Assembly: GCA_903871605.1 (NCBI GenBank)
Contig: CAIQHF010000038.1
Location: 62,001-126,000, forward strand
Reading direction: 5' to 3'
DNA: 64,000 nt
From: an uncultured Sphingomonadaceae bacterium
Lineage (GTDB): Bacteria; Pseudomonadota; Alphaproteobacteria; Sphingomonadales; Sphingomonadaceae
Shown: piece after piece, positions 54,762 to 63,502 of the stretch
How the letters are laid out: each line of letters starts with the position of its first letter
Numbering within the stretch: the first letter of the stretch is position 1
Program-made: the position numbers and the translations under genes
The notes under the pieces: model-generated
Told to the model about the DNA's origin: nothing
The model's input: the letters and a program-made list of their open reading frames with translations, nothing else
Database searches by the model: none

Positions 54762-54777
54762 TTGAACATCTGTTCAA
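54762..54777. promoter_or_regulatory. Candidate BetI-type operator upstream of phospholipase C (distal)
   Basis: TTGAACATCTGTTCAA, seven-base perfect arms around TC, the same centre as the site at 47771. It lies 156 bases before the phospholipase start and 63 bases beyond the end of the TonB receptor gene, so it can only serve the phospholipase operon. Confidence 0.62.
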
Positions 54778-54839
54778 GCGTGACGCGGTCCCGCCCACCG
54801 CGAGCGCGTGTCCTTACGCGCCCCCGTCTCGGCCGGTTG

Positions 54840-57479
54840 TCAGAAGCTGTAGCCGACCTTGACGCCGTAGGTCATCGGCCGGATCACGACCTCGGATTTG
54901 ATGAACTGCGCCGAGGAGGTGAAGGTGCTGGCGTGGCTGTTGGTCAGGTTCTCGCCGAACAGCGACACGGTCCATGCGTCGCGCTGCATCCCGATCTGGG
55001 CATCGAGCAGCGTGTAGGCCGACATGCGGTAGCGCAGCAGCGTGGTGCCCGGGATGACCACGCCGTCGCCCGACGGGTAGGTCGAGGGCTGATTGTAGGT
55101 CGCGCCCGTGTAGGACACGCCACCGGCGACGAAATAGCCGAGCCCCGCGCCCCCCAGCCACTCGTAGCGCGCGCGCAGGTCGGCCTGGACGTGCGGCGCA
55201 TAGGGCAGGCTCGAGCCTTCGGAACCGAACGGCGTCTGCAGCGGGATCTCGACGCCGCTCTTATAGTAGGAGGTGATGCACTTGCCGAAGCTCGTCGACC
55301 CGGCGACGTTGGAGATGAAGCAGGGCGACGAGACCTGCTTGCTGTCGTTGTAGGTGGCGCCGATCTGGACGCTGAGCCCCGAGATCGGCCGCGCGACGAT
55401 CTGCGCCTCGATCCCCTTGACGTGGAAATTGGCGCCGTTGGTGACGAAGCTGGTGTTGCCGAAGCCGCCGGCCGGGTTGAAGAACCCGATCTGCACATTG
55501 TTCCAGTCCATATAATAGGCGGAGAGATTGAGCTGGACCTTGTGGTCGAACAGGTCGGTCTTGAGGCCGATCTCGTAGTTGGTGAGCGTATCGGGCTTGT
55601 AGCCATTGGGGCGCAGCAGCTGCGCGGTGCCGTTGATGTCGGGCAGGATCAGCTTGGTCGCGCGGTTGAAGCCGCCTGGGCGGAAGCCCTGGCTGAACGT
55701 CGCATAGACCAGCGTGTGATCCGCGGGCTTCCACGACAGCGACGCGCGGCTCTTGAAGCCGTGATAGACGACATGATCGTTATTGGCGTCGATATTGACG
55801 TTGCCCGATCCGGCGACCGCGCAGACCATCGTTTGATAGCAGTTGCTGGCATAGGTCTCGAACTGCGAGCCGACCTCGAATTCCTTATAGTGATAATAGC
55901 GCGTGCCGCCGGTCAGCGTCAGGTTGGGCAGGATGTCGACATCGACTGAGCCGAAGAAGGCATATTGGTCGTAGCCGCGCTGCACGTCCTCGCCGAACGC
56001 GGTGTTGCTGGGCTCGAGCCCGGGCTGGTTGGCGGTCGAACCCGGGACGGTCTGGACGACGCCCGAGCAGGCGGCGTCCGCCGCGATTAGCGCGGTGGTG
56101 CAGGTCGGGATCGTCTTATAGTCGAAATTCATCACGTCCTTGATGCGGAAGCGCTCCTGATAGGCGCCGACGATCAGGCGGATCCGCTTGTCATCCGGGG
56201 TCGAGATGCGGAGCTCGTTGCTCAGATGCGTGTTGCGCACCGTGTCGTGCCAATAGGCGACCGGCGAGTAGCAATAGGGCGTGCCCGATCCCCAGCCGGT
56301 GCTGCCGCCGGTGCACTGATAATACATGCCGCCGCCGGTGCGCGAATAATTGCTGTAATCCTGCTGCGTCTCGATATGCCGGTTCATATAGGCGCCGGTA
56401 TAGACGACCTTGAGGAAGTCGCCGATCTTGCCGTTGAGCGTCCACGCCGTGTTCGAATAGCTGTCCTTGTTGTAGCTGGGCGTGAATACCGTGGTCTGCA
56501 GTGCGCCGAGCGGCTGGAAGTCCGAGCCGGTCGGGTAGGTGGCGAAGGTGCCCTGCGCGTCCATCCGCTGATAGCTTTCGGAGACGAGCAAATCCCAATC
56601 GGGCGCGATCGCGAGCTTCGCCGAGATGCGGCCACCGGTATAGTCGACCGGATTGAAGTTCTTTTTGGCCAGCGCATAATTATTATACTGGCCGTCATTG
56701 GCCTGTTGGCTCGCCGGCAGCGTCTTGCCGCCATTGTTGAGATAGTAATTGCCCGAGTCCGAATCCGAGCGCGTGAAGCTGCTCGGCACGTTGTCGATAT
56801 AGCCGCCGCGATGATCGTCGTAGAACACTGCGCGGACCGCGAGGCGATCCTGGATGATCGGGATGTTGATCGTCGCGTTGAACGAGCCGTTGGGCGCGCC
56901 GCCGACGGTCCCGCCCGCGCTACCCTCGATATGCCCGCCGAAATCGTGGAGGTTGGGCTTGTTGGTGATGTAGCGCACCGCGCCGGCTTCCGCGCCGCCG
57001 CCGAACAGCGTGCCCTGCGGCCCCTCGAGCACCTCGACGCGCTCCATGTCGGCCATGTAGACGTCGGCGTTGCGCGCCGGGAACTGCATCGACTGGTCGT
57101 CGAGATACAGCGCGACGTTGGGGAAATAGGCGATCGTCGCGGACGACTGGTTGCCCGCGAAGCCCGTCGACAGGCCGCGCATGAAGATCGCGCCAGAGCC
57201 CGGGCCGTTGCTGCCGAAGGTGACGTTGGGGGTATATTTGAGCAGGTCGTTGAACGTGGTGACGTTGAGCTTGGACAGCGTGTCGCCGCTCAGCGCCTGG
57301 ACGGTCAGCGGCACCTTTTGGATGCTTTCGTTGCGACGCTGCGCGGTGACGATGATGTCGCCGTTCGACGCCTGCGGCGCCGACGTGTCGACCGGCGCGG
57401 CGGCGGTATCGGCCGCGGTCGCGGCGGTGCCGCCCAGCAGCGCGACGAGCGCGCAGGAGATCAGATAGTCGGCCTTCAT
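54840..57479 (-). CDS. TonB-dependent outer-membrane receptor
   Basis: Receptor of 879 residues. There is a signal peptide (LISCALVALLGGTAATA), a TonB-box-like DIIVTAQRRNES near 43, and a plug domain with LLKYTPNVTFGSNGPGSGAIFMRGLS and ERVEVLEGPQGTLFGGGAEAGAVRYITNKP. The long 22-strand barrel ends in YGVKVGYSF with the terminal Phe needed for outer-membrane insertion. It lies between the phospholipase operon and the LysR gene, so a phospholipid- or phosphonate-derived ligand is possible; the many sphingomonad paralogues prevent a firm call. There is no regulatory N-terminal STN domain. Confidence 0.94.
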   Translation of the reverse strand: MKADYLISCALVALLGGTAATAADTAAAPVDTSAPQASNGDIIVTAQRRNESIQKVPLTVQALSGDTLSKLNVTTFNDLLKYTPNVTFGSNGPGSGAIFMRGLSTGFAGNQSSATIAYFPNVALYLDDQSMQFPARNADVYMADMERVEVLEGPQGTLFGGGAEAGAVRYITNKPNLHDFGGHIEGSAGGTVGGAPNGSFNATINIPIIQDRLAVRAVFYDDHRGGYIDNVPSSFTRSDSDSGNYYLNNGGKTLPASQQANDGQYNNYALAKKNFNPVDYTGGRISAKLAIAPDWDLLVSESYQRMDAQGTFATYPTGSDFQPLGALQTTVFTPSYNKDSYSNTAWTLNGKIGDFLKVVYTGAYMNRHIETQQDYSNYSRTGGGMYYQCTGGSTGWGSGTPYCYSPVAYWHDTVRNTHLSNELRISTPDDKRIRLIVGAYQERFRIKDVMNFDYKTIPTCTTALIAADAACSGVVQTVPGSTANQPGLEPSNTAFGEDVQRGYDQYAFFGSVDVDILPNLTLTGGTRYYHYKEFEVGSQFETYASNCYQTMVCAVAGSGNVNIDANNDHVVYHGFKSRASLSWKPADHTLVYATFSQGFRPGGFNRATKLILPDINGTAQLLRPNGYKPDTLTNYEIGLKTDLFDHKVQLNLSAYYMDWNNVQIGFFNPAGGFGNTSFVTNGANFHVKGIEAQIVARPISGLSVQIGATYNDSKQVSSPCFISNVAGSTSFGKCITSYYKSGVEIPLQTPFGSEGSSLPYAPHVQADLRARYEWLGGAGLGYFVAGGVSYTGATYNQPSTYPSGDGVVIPGTTLLRYRMSAYTLLDAQIGMQRDAWTVSLFGENLTNSHASTFTSSAQFIKSEVVIRPMTYGVKVGYSF

Positions 57480-57657
57480 GATATGCCCCCAAGTCGTATG
57501 ATTACGAACCGTTGCGGGCGCTCTCGTCTGAATCGCCGATGCGGCGCCAAGTCTTTGGCTGAATGACCTGTATAGGCGAGAACTATGGCCGAGATCGTTA
57601 CGGTGTCATCCACGCGTCACAGCCCGGCGCTAGCCTGGAAACTGCTGCGAGTCGCGT

Positions 57658-58581
57658 TCACGCGAGGACGATCACCGTCGCCGGCTCGCTGGGTTCGGTC
57701 GCCTGTTCGCGGATCTGCGACACCACCGCCTTGAGCGCACGCATCAGGCTGCTGCGGCGCCGCTCGCTCTGGCAGAGCAGGAAGCTGCGCAGCTCGTAGG
57801 AGCGGCCCCCCGTATCGAGAGGTCGATAGTCGATCCGCCGGTCCGGCGGGCATTCGGAGGCGAAGAAGATGCTGACGCCGAGCCCGAGCGCGATCGCCTC
57901 GCGGATCGCCTCGCGCCCCTGGAACTCGAGCGTCGCTGCGGGAACGATGCCCGCGTCCGTCAGTGCGCGCTCGGTGAAGGCGCGCGTCTTCGACATCGCC
58001 TCGCGCGAGAGCAGCACCGCGTCGGCGAGCGCCTCGATCGGGATCGCCTCGAAGCGGGCGAGCGGGTGGCCGACGGGAACCGCGCAGCTCAGCCGGTCGG
58101 TATAGAGCGGATCATAGCTGAACATCGCGTCGGCGGGCGGGTCGCTCGCCAGCGCGGCGTCGATCTGCGCCTCGCTCAACCATTGCATCACCTCCTGCGC
58201 ATTGCCGATCCGCACCTGGATGCCGGTCTGCGGGTGGCTCTGCCGGAACCGCGCCACCACGCGGGCCGCATAGGGCGGCGAATCGGAGCCGAGCCGCAGC
58301 ATCCCGCCGGTCAGCGCCGAGGTCTCGCCGAGCATGTCGTCGATGTCGGCGGCGGTGGCGAAGAGGCGCTGGGTGAGTGTGAACAGGTCGCGCCCCGCCG
58401 CGGTCAACTTGAGCGGCGACTTGCGATTCTCGAACAGCGCGACCGCGTGCCGCGCCTCGAGCGCCTTCAGTTGCTGCGATAGCGTCGGCTGCGAGACATT
58501 GAGGCGCCGCGCCGCGCGCGACACGCCACGCTCGACGGCGATGGCATGAAAGGCCCGCAAATGCTGGTAGCTCGCCGTCAT
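57658..58581 (-). CDS. LysR family regulator of the aminophosphonate operon
   Basis: LysR-type activator of 307 residues with the N-terminal helix-turn-helix (YQHLRAFHAIAVERGVSRAARRLNVSQPTLSQQLKALEARHAVALFEN) and a periplasmic-binding-like effector domain. It is divergent from the FAD oxidoreductase-phnX operon across 161 bases, the usual arrangement of LysR regulators of 2-aminoethylphosphonate utilisation. The inducer is likely the aminophosphonate or phosphonoacetaldehyde; this is inference from position. Confidence 0.9.
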   Translation of the reverse strand: MTASYQHLRAFHAIAVERGVSRAARRLNVSQPTLSQQLKALEARHAVALFENRKSPLKLTAAGRDLFTLTQRLFATAADIDDMLGETSALTGGMLRLGSDSPPYAARVVARFRQSHPQTGIQVRIGNAQEVMQWLSEAQIDAALASDPPADAMFSYDPLYTDRLSCAVPVGHPLARFEAIPIEALADAVLLSREAMSKTRAFTERALTDAGIVPAATLEFQGREAIREAIALGLGVSIFFASECPPDRRIDYRPLDTGGRSYELRSFLLCQSERRRSSLMRALKAVVSQIREQATEPSEPATVIVLA

Positions 58582-58742
58582 GATCGAGCGACGCTAGCGA
58601 CATGCCGTGACGGATACGTGACGATTGTTGCGCCGCGACATAGGCGTGGCCTATGCGTTGCATTCATCCAATGTCTTGGCGCATCGCACGCGATCGGACG
58701 ACATGGGGCGTACCGCGTTAAGCTCGGCGGCGGAGGAAGCCT

Positions 58743-59894
58743 TTGTCCGGAATGTCGTCCGAAATGTCGTTCGATGTCGCGATCGTCGGCGCAGGGATCG
58801 TCGGCCTCGCGCATGCGCTGGCGGCGAGCCGGCAGGGGTTGCGCGTCGTCATGCTCGATCGCGACGCGCAGGCCAATGGCGCGTCGGTGCGCAATTTCGG
58901 CTTCGTCACCGTCACCGGCCAGGAGCAGGGCGACGTCTGGCGGCGCGCGCGCCGGTCGCGCGAGATCTGGGCGGAGGTCGCGCGACCGGCGGGGATCGCG
59001 ATCGCGCAGCGCGGCATGCTGATGGTCGCCCAGCGCGCCGAAGCCGAAGACGTGATCGCCGCGTTCCTGCGCACCGATATGGCGGAGGACTGCACGTGGC
59101 TGGACGCCAAGGCCGCCGCCGAGCGGCTCGCGCCGATGGCGCCGGGGCGGCTGCGGGGCGCGCTGGCGAGCCCGACCGAGTTGCGCGTCGAATCGCGCGA
59201 GGCCGTCCCCGCCCTGGCGCGCTGGCTGGAGGCCGGCGGGCTGGTGACGATCCGCCGCGGCGTCGCGGTCCACGGCGTCGCGACCGGCCGCGTCGAGACC
59301 AGCGCGGGCACGGTCCGCGCCGACGCGATCGTCGTCTGCCCGGGCGATGATCTGGCGACGCTCTTCCCCGAGACGCTCGCCCGCGCGCATGTGACGCGCT
59401 GCAAGCTGCAGATGATGCGGCTCGCCGCGCCGGGCTATCGGCTGCCCGCGACGATCATGTCCGATCTCGGGCTGGTCCGCTATCTGGGCTATGCCGCGCT
59501 GCCCGAGGCGGCGGCGCTGCGCGCGCGGCTCGCGGCCGATCAGCCCGATCAGCTCGCCAACGGTGTCCACCTGATCGTCGCGCAGGGCGCCGACGGCAGC
59601 CTGATCGTCGGCGATAGCCATCATTATGCGCCGACCCCGGATCCCTTTTCGTCCGAGGCGGTCGATCGCCTCATCCTCGACGAATTCGCCGCCGTGTTCG
59701 GCACGGTGCCGCCCGTGCTCGAACGCTGGACGGGCACCTATGCCTCGGCCGCGGGGCACAGCCTCGTCGAAACGCCGGCGGATGGCGTGCGGCTGGTCGT
59801 GGTGACCAGCGGCACCGGCGCCTCGACCGGCTTCGGGCTTGCCGAGGACGTGATCGGCGACCTCATCAACCAGACCATCGGAGCTGCCGCATGA
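58743..59894 (+). CDS. FAD-dependent amine oxidoreductase, TIGR03364 (phosphonate-associated) type
   Basis: DAO-family flavoprotein of 383 residues with FDVAIVGAGIVGLAHALAASRQGLRVVMLDRD, ASVRNFGFVTVTGQE and the C-terminal TGASTGFGLAEDVIGDLI. I recognise the family found beside phosphonoacetaldehyde hydrolase genes; members oxidise N-methylated 2-aminoethylphosphonate (and less well the parent amine) to phosphonoacetaldehyde. The TTG at 58743 is taken as start because GGAGGAA lies 4-6 bases before it; the next ATG is too far. It overlaps phnX by 4 bases. No transaminase phnW is present, so this enzyme probably makes the PhnX substrate. Confidence 0.88.
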   Translation: MSGMSSEMSFDVAIVGAGIVGLAHALAASRQGLRVVMLDRDAQANGASVRNFGFVTVTGQEQGDVWRRARRSREIWAEVARPAGIAIAQRGMLMVAQRAEAEDVIAAFLRTDMAEDCTWLDAKAAAERLAPMAPGRLRGALASPTELRVESREAVPALARWLEAGGLVTIRRGVAVHGVATGRVETSAGTVRADAIVVCPGDDLATLFPETLARAHVTRCKLQMMRLAAPGYRLPATIMSDLGLVRYLGYAALPEAAALRARLAADQPDQLANGVHLIVAQGADGSLIVGDSHHYAPTPDPFSSEAVDRLILDEFAAVFGTVPPVLERWTGTYASAAGHSLVETPADGVRLVVVTSGTGASTGFGLAEDVIGDLINQTIGAAA

Positions 59895-60703
59895 CGACCG
59901 CGATCAAGGCCGTGATACTCGATTGGGCGGGGACCATGATCGATCATGGCAGCCGCGCCCCGGTGGTGGCACTGATCCGGCTGTTCAAGCAGGCGGGCGT
60001 GCCGATCGACGAGGCCGAGGCGCGCGCCGACATGGGCCGCGCCAAGCGCGATCATATCCGCGCGATCCTGGCGATGCCGCGGGTCCGAGAGGCGTGGCGC
60101 GCCGCACATGGCACCGATCCGCAAGAGGCCGACGTCACGCATCTCCACGATGCCGTCGGCCCGATCATGCGCGAGGCGGCGCGCGATTGCGCGACCTTGA
60201 TCCCGGGTGCGCTCGATCTGGTCGAGCGGCTAGCTGCAGCCGGCGTGCCGATCGGCTCGTGCACCGGTTACACGCGCGAGATGATGGCGGACATCCTGCC
60301 GCTCGCCGCCGAGCAGGGTTATGCGCCCGCGGTCGTGGTCTGCTCGGGCGAGACGCCTGTCGGGCGGCCGTCGCCGCTGATGCTGTGGAAGGCGCTGGTC
60401 GAGCTCGGCGTCTGGCCGGCCTGGGCGTGCGTCAAGGTCGACGACGCCACGGTCGGGATCGGCGAGGGCAAGGCGGCGGGCAGCTGGACGGTCGGCGTCG
60501 CGGCGTCGGGCAACGGCGTCGGGCTCACCTATGACGAGCTGCTGGCGCTGCCCGAGACCGAGCACCGCCAGCGCGTCGATGCCGCGTCGGCGGCGTTGAA
60601 GGCGGCGGGCGCGGACTATGTGATCGACAGCGTCGCCGGTCTGTGGCCGGTGATCGAGGCAATCGACGCGCGGATCGCCGCCGGCGAGCGGCCACCCGCA
60701 TGA
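59891..60703 (+). CDS. phnX: Phosphonoacetaldehyde hydrolase (phosphonatase)
   Basis: HAD-superfamily C-P hydrolase of 270 residues that splits phosphonoacetaldehyde into acetaldehyde and phosphate. The nucleophile is Asp11 in DWAGTMIDHGSRAPV, and the Schiff-base lysine is Lys52 in MGRAKRDHIRAIL. SCTGYTREMM and GRPSPLMLWKALVELGVWP..CVKVDDATVGIGEGKAAG complete the PhnX pattern. It is coupled by ATGA overlaps to both neighbours. It gives the cell phosphate and a C2 unit from aminophosphonates. Confidence 0.96.
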   Translation: MTTAIKAVILDWAGTMIDHGSRAPVVALIRLFKQAGVPIDEAEARADMGRAKRDHIRAILAMPRVREAWRAAHGTDPQEADVTHLHDAVGPIMREAARDCATLIPGALDLVERLAAAGVPIGSCTGYTREMMADILPLAAEQGYAPAVVVCSGETPVGRPSPLMLWKALVELGVWPAWACVKVDDATVGIGEGKAAGSWTVGVAASGNGVGLTYDELLALPETEHRQRVDAASAALKAAGADYVIDSVAGLWPVIEAIDARIAAGERPPA

Positions 60704-62046
60704 CCCTGGCGGATCCCGCGCTCGCGCCTCCGCTTCGCCGCCGCGAAGGCGCGGTCACCCGCTGGCTTCGCACCGCGCCGCCCACCGTCTTCGCGCTCTA
60801 TGGCGGCCTCGCGGCATTCTTCACCTATTTCGCGATGTACGCCTATCGCAAGCCCTTCTCGGCCGCGAGCTACGCACATGTCGCGGGCTGGCCGTTCGCG
60901 GTCGATTTCAAGATCATGCTCGTGATCGCGCAGGTCGCGGGCTATGCGCTGTCCAAGATCATCGGCGTCAAGATCGTGTCGGAAATGCTGCCCTCGCGCA
61001 GGGCCGGCGCGATCCTGCTGCTGATCGGCATCGCCGAGATTGCGCTCGCCGCCTTCGCGGTGGTGCCGCCGCTGGCCGGGATCGCGATGCTGTTCCTCAA
61101 CGGCCTTGCGCTCGGCATGATCTGGGGGCTGGTGGTCGGCTTCATCGAGGGGCGCAGGCTGTCAGAAGTGCTCGGCGCGATGCTGTGCGCGAGCTTCATC
61201 CTGTCGTCGGGGGTGGTCAAGTCGGCGGGCGAGGCGGTGCTCGTCGCGCATTGGGCGAGCGAACGCTGGATGCCGGCGGTGACCGGGCTGCTGTTCGCGC
61301 CGATGCTGCTGCTCTCGGTCTGGGCGCTGGCGCAGCTGCCGCCGCCGAGCGCGCGCGACGAGGCCGAGCGCACCCGGCGCGTACCGATGGATGGCGGGCA
61401 GCGGCGCCGCTTCTTCCGCGCGCATGCCGCCGGGCTGGTCGCGCTGATCGGCGTCTATGTGATGATCACCGCGTTTCGCGATTTTCGCGACAATTTCGCC
61501 GCCGAAATCTGGGCCGAGCTCGGCTATGCGGGCAATGCCGGAATCTTCACCTGGTCCGAGGTGCCCGTCGCGGCGGTCTCGCTGGTCGCGCTGGCGATGC
61601 TGATCCGGGTGCGGGACAATCGCCGCGGGGTGATCTGGAACCTGATCCTCGTCGCGATCGGGCTGCTGCTGATGGGGCTCTCGACGCTGTTCTACCAGCT
61701 CGGGCTGCTCAATCCGGCGGCGTGGATGATCGCGGTCGGCGCGGGGCTCTATCTTGCCTATACGCCGTTCAACGCGCTGCTCTTCGATCGCATGATCGCC
61801 GCGACCGGATCGCCGGGCAATGCCGGCTTCCTGATCTACGTGGCGGACGCGTGCGGCTATGTCGGCAGCGTCGCCCTGCTGCTGCTGCGCAATTTCGCGC
61901 ATGTCTCGCTGCGCTGGGCGCCGTTCCTTTGCGACGTCGCCTATGTCACCTGCGTCGTCGGGCTGGTCGCGACCGCCTATGGCCTCAACAGGCTGATGCG
62001 CACGCTGCCACGGGCGGCGCCGGTGCCGTGCGTATCGCCGGCGTAG
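60700..62046 (+). CDS. DUF5690 family MFS-like transporter
   Basis: Integral membrane protein of 448 residues with about twelve helices. FALYGGLAAFFTYFAMYAYRKPFSAASY at the start and GYALSKIIGVKIVSEMLPSRRAG resemble the glycerol-phosphate/hexose-phosphate branch of the major facilitator superfamily. I place it in DUF5690, whose substrate I do not know. The 4-base overlap with phnX and the position after the FAD oxidoreductase gene suggest uptake of the aminophosphonate. The resemblance to organophosphate antiporters makes this chemically reasonable. Confidence 0.83.
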   Translation: MTLADPALAPPLRRREGAVTRWLRTAPPTVFALYGGLAAFFTYFAMYAYRKPFSAASYAHVAGWPFAVDFKIMLVIAQVAGYALSKIIGVKIVSEMLPSRRAGAILLLIGIAEIALAAFAVVPPLAGIAMLFLNGLALGMIWGLVVGFIEGRRLSEVLGAMLCASFILSSGVVKSAGEAVLVAHWASERWMPAVTGLLFAPMLLLSVWALAQLPPPSARDEAERTRRVPMDGGQRRRFFRAHAAGLVALIGVYVMITAFRDFRDNFAAEIWAELGYAGNAGIFTWSEVPVAAVSLVALAMLIRVRDNRRGVIWNLILVAIGLLLMGLSTLFYQLGLLNPAAWMIAVGAGLYLAYTPFNALLFDRMIAATGSPGNAGFLIYVADACGYVGSVALLLLRNFAHVSLRWAPFLCDVAYVTCVVGLVATAYGLNRLMRTLPRAAPVPCVSPA

Positions 62047-62134
62047 CGCTAGAAGAAGGTGGAACTCGTCGCGGCTTCGTGACACGCTTGTGCAGCGCGG
62101 CATGACGGGGCGCGCGCGACGAGCGGGGTGATCG

Positions 62135-63496
62135 ATGACAGCGAACGCGGCACCGACGCTCGCGAAGACGCTCGGCGCGCTCCAGCTGTGGGGGATCGCG
62201 GTCGGGCTTGTCATCTCGGGCGAATATTTCGGCTGGAGCTTCGGTTGGGTGCAGGCGGGGACGCTCGGCTTCCTCGTCACGACGATCCTCGTCGCGCTGA
62301 TGTACGTCGCCTTCATCTTCAGCTTCACCGAACTGACCACCGCGATCCCGCATGCCGGCGGTCCGTTCGCCTATGCGCACCGCGCCTTCGGACCCGTCGG
62401 CGGCGCGGTCGCGGGGTTTGCGACGCTGATCGAATTCCTGTTCGCGCCGCCCGCGATCGCGCTGGCGATCGGTGCCTATCTGGCGGTGCAGTTTCCCGGG
62501 CTCGATTCCCGCGCGGCGGCGCTCGGCGCCTATCTGCTGTTCGTCACGCTCAATGTGATCGGCGTGCGGATCGCGGCGACGTTCGAGCTGGTCGTGACGC
62601 TGCTCGCGGTCGGCGAACTGCTGGTGTTCATGGCGGTCGTCGCGCCGGGATTCCACTGGGCGGCGTTCGCGGCGGGCGGCTGGTCGGGCTCGGCGCATTT
62701 CAGCGTCGCGTCGATCGGCGGGATGTTCGCCGCGATCCCGTTCGCGATCTGGTTCTTCCTCGCGATCGAGGGGGTGGCGATGGCCGCCGAAGAGGCGCGC
62801 GAGCCGCGGCGCACCATCCCTATCGCCTATATCGGCGGGATCGTGACGCTCACCGCGCTCGCCTTCGGGGTGATGATCTTCGCCGGTGGCGCGGGCGACT
62901 GGAAGACGCTCGCCACGCTCAACGATCCGCTGCCGCAGGCGATGACGCGCGTCGTCGGCCGGTCGAGCGGCTGGCTGCACATGCTGGTGTGGCTCGGCTT
63001 GTTCGGGCTGGTCGCCTCGTTCCACGGCATCATCATGGGCTATGCGCGGCAGATATTCGCGCTGTCGCGCGCGGGTTTCTTGCCCGCCATGCTGGGCCGG
63101 CTGCACGCGCGCTTCCGCACCCCGCACATCGCGACGATCGCGGGCGGCGTCGTCGGCGTCGCGGCGATCTACAGCGACACGCTGGTCAGCATCGCCGGCC
63201 AGTCGCTGACCGCGAGCATCGTCGTCCTGTCGGCGTTCGGCGCGCTGATGCTATACATCATGAGCATGGCGAGCCTGTTCCGCCTGCGCCGCACCGAGCC
63301 GCGGCTCGATCGTCCCTACCGGGCGCCGCTCTATCCTGCCGCGCCGGCGGTGGCGCTGACCCTGGCGCTCGTCGCGCTGGCGGCGATGATCTACTACAAT
63401 CCGCAGATATTCCTGCTGTTCGCCGCGATCATGGCGATGGCGGTGGTCGCGACCGTGGTGCGCGAGCGCCGCGGCACCGCACCGGCGCTGGCCTAG
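62135..63496 (+). CDS. eat: Ethanolamine permease
   Basis: APC-superfamily permease of 453 residues with twelve helices. The segments LQLWGIAVGLVISGEYFGWSFGWVQAGTLGFLV, TELTTAIPHAGGPFAYAHRAFGPVGG and FFLAIEGVAMAAEEAREPRRTIPIAYIGG fit the proton-coupled ethanolamine permease family found before eutB in Proteobacteria without microcompartments. It lies 6 bases upstream of eutB and 88 bases after the DUF5690 gene, so read-through from the phosphonate operon is possible. Confidence 0.92.
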   Translation: MTANAAPTLAKTLGALQLWGIAVGLVISGEYFGWSFGWVQAGTLGFLVTTILVALMYVAFIFSFTELTTAIPHAGGPFAYAHRAFGPVGGAVAGFATLIEFLFAPPAIALAIGAYLAVQFPGLDSRAAALGAYLLFVTLNVIGVRIAATFELVVTLLAVGELLVFMAVVAPGFHWAAFAAGGWSGSAHFSVASIGGMFAAIPFAIWFFLAIEGVAMAAEEAREPRRTIPIAYIGGIVTLTALAFGVMIFAGGAGDWKTLATLNDPLPQAMTRVVGRSSGWLHMLVWLGLFGLVASFHGIIMGYARQIFALSRAGFLPAMLGRLHARFRTPHIATIAGGVVGVAAIYSDTLVSIAGQSLTASIVVLSAFGALMLYIMSMASLFRLRRTEPRLDRPYRAPLYPAAPAVALTLALVALAAMIYYNPQIFLLFAAIMAMAVVATVVRERRGTAPALA

Positions 63497-63502
63497 GCGG
63501 CG

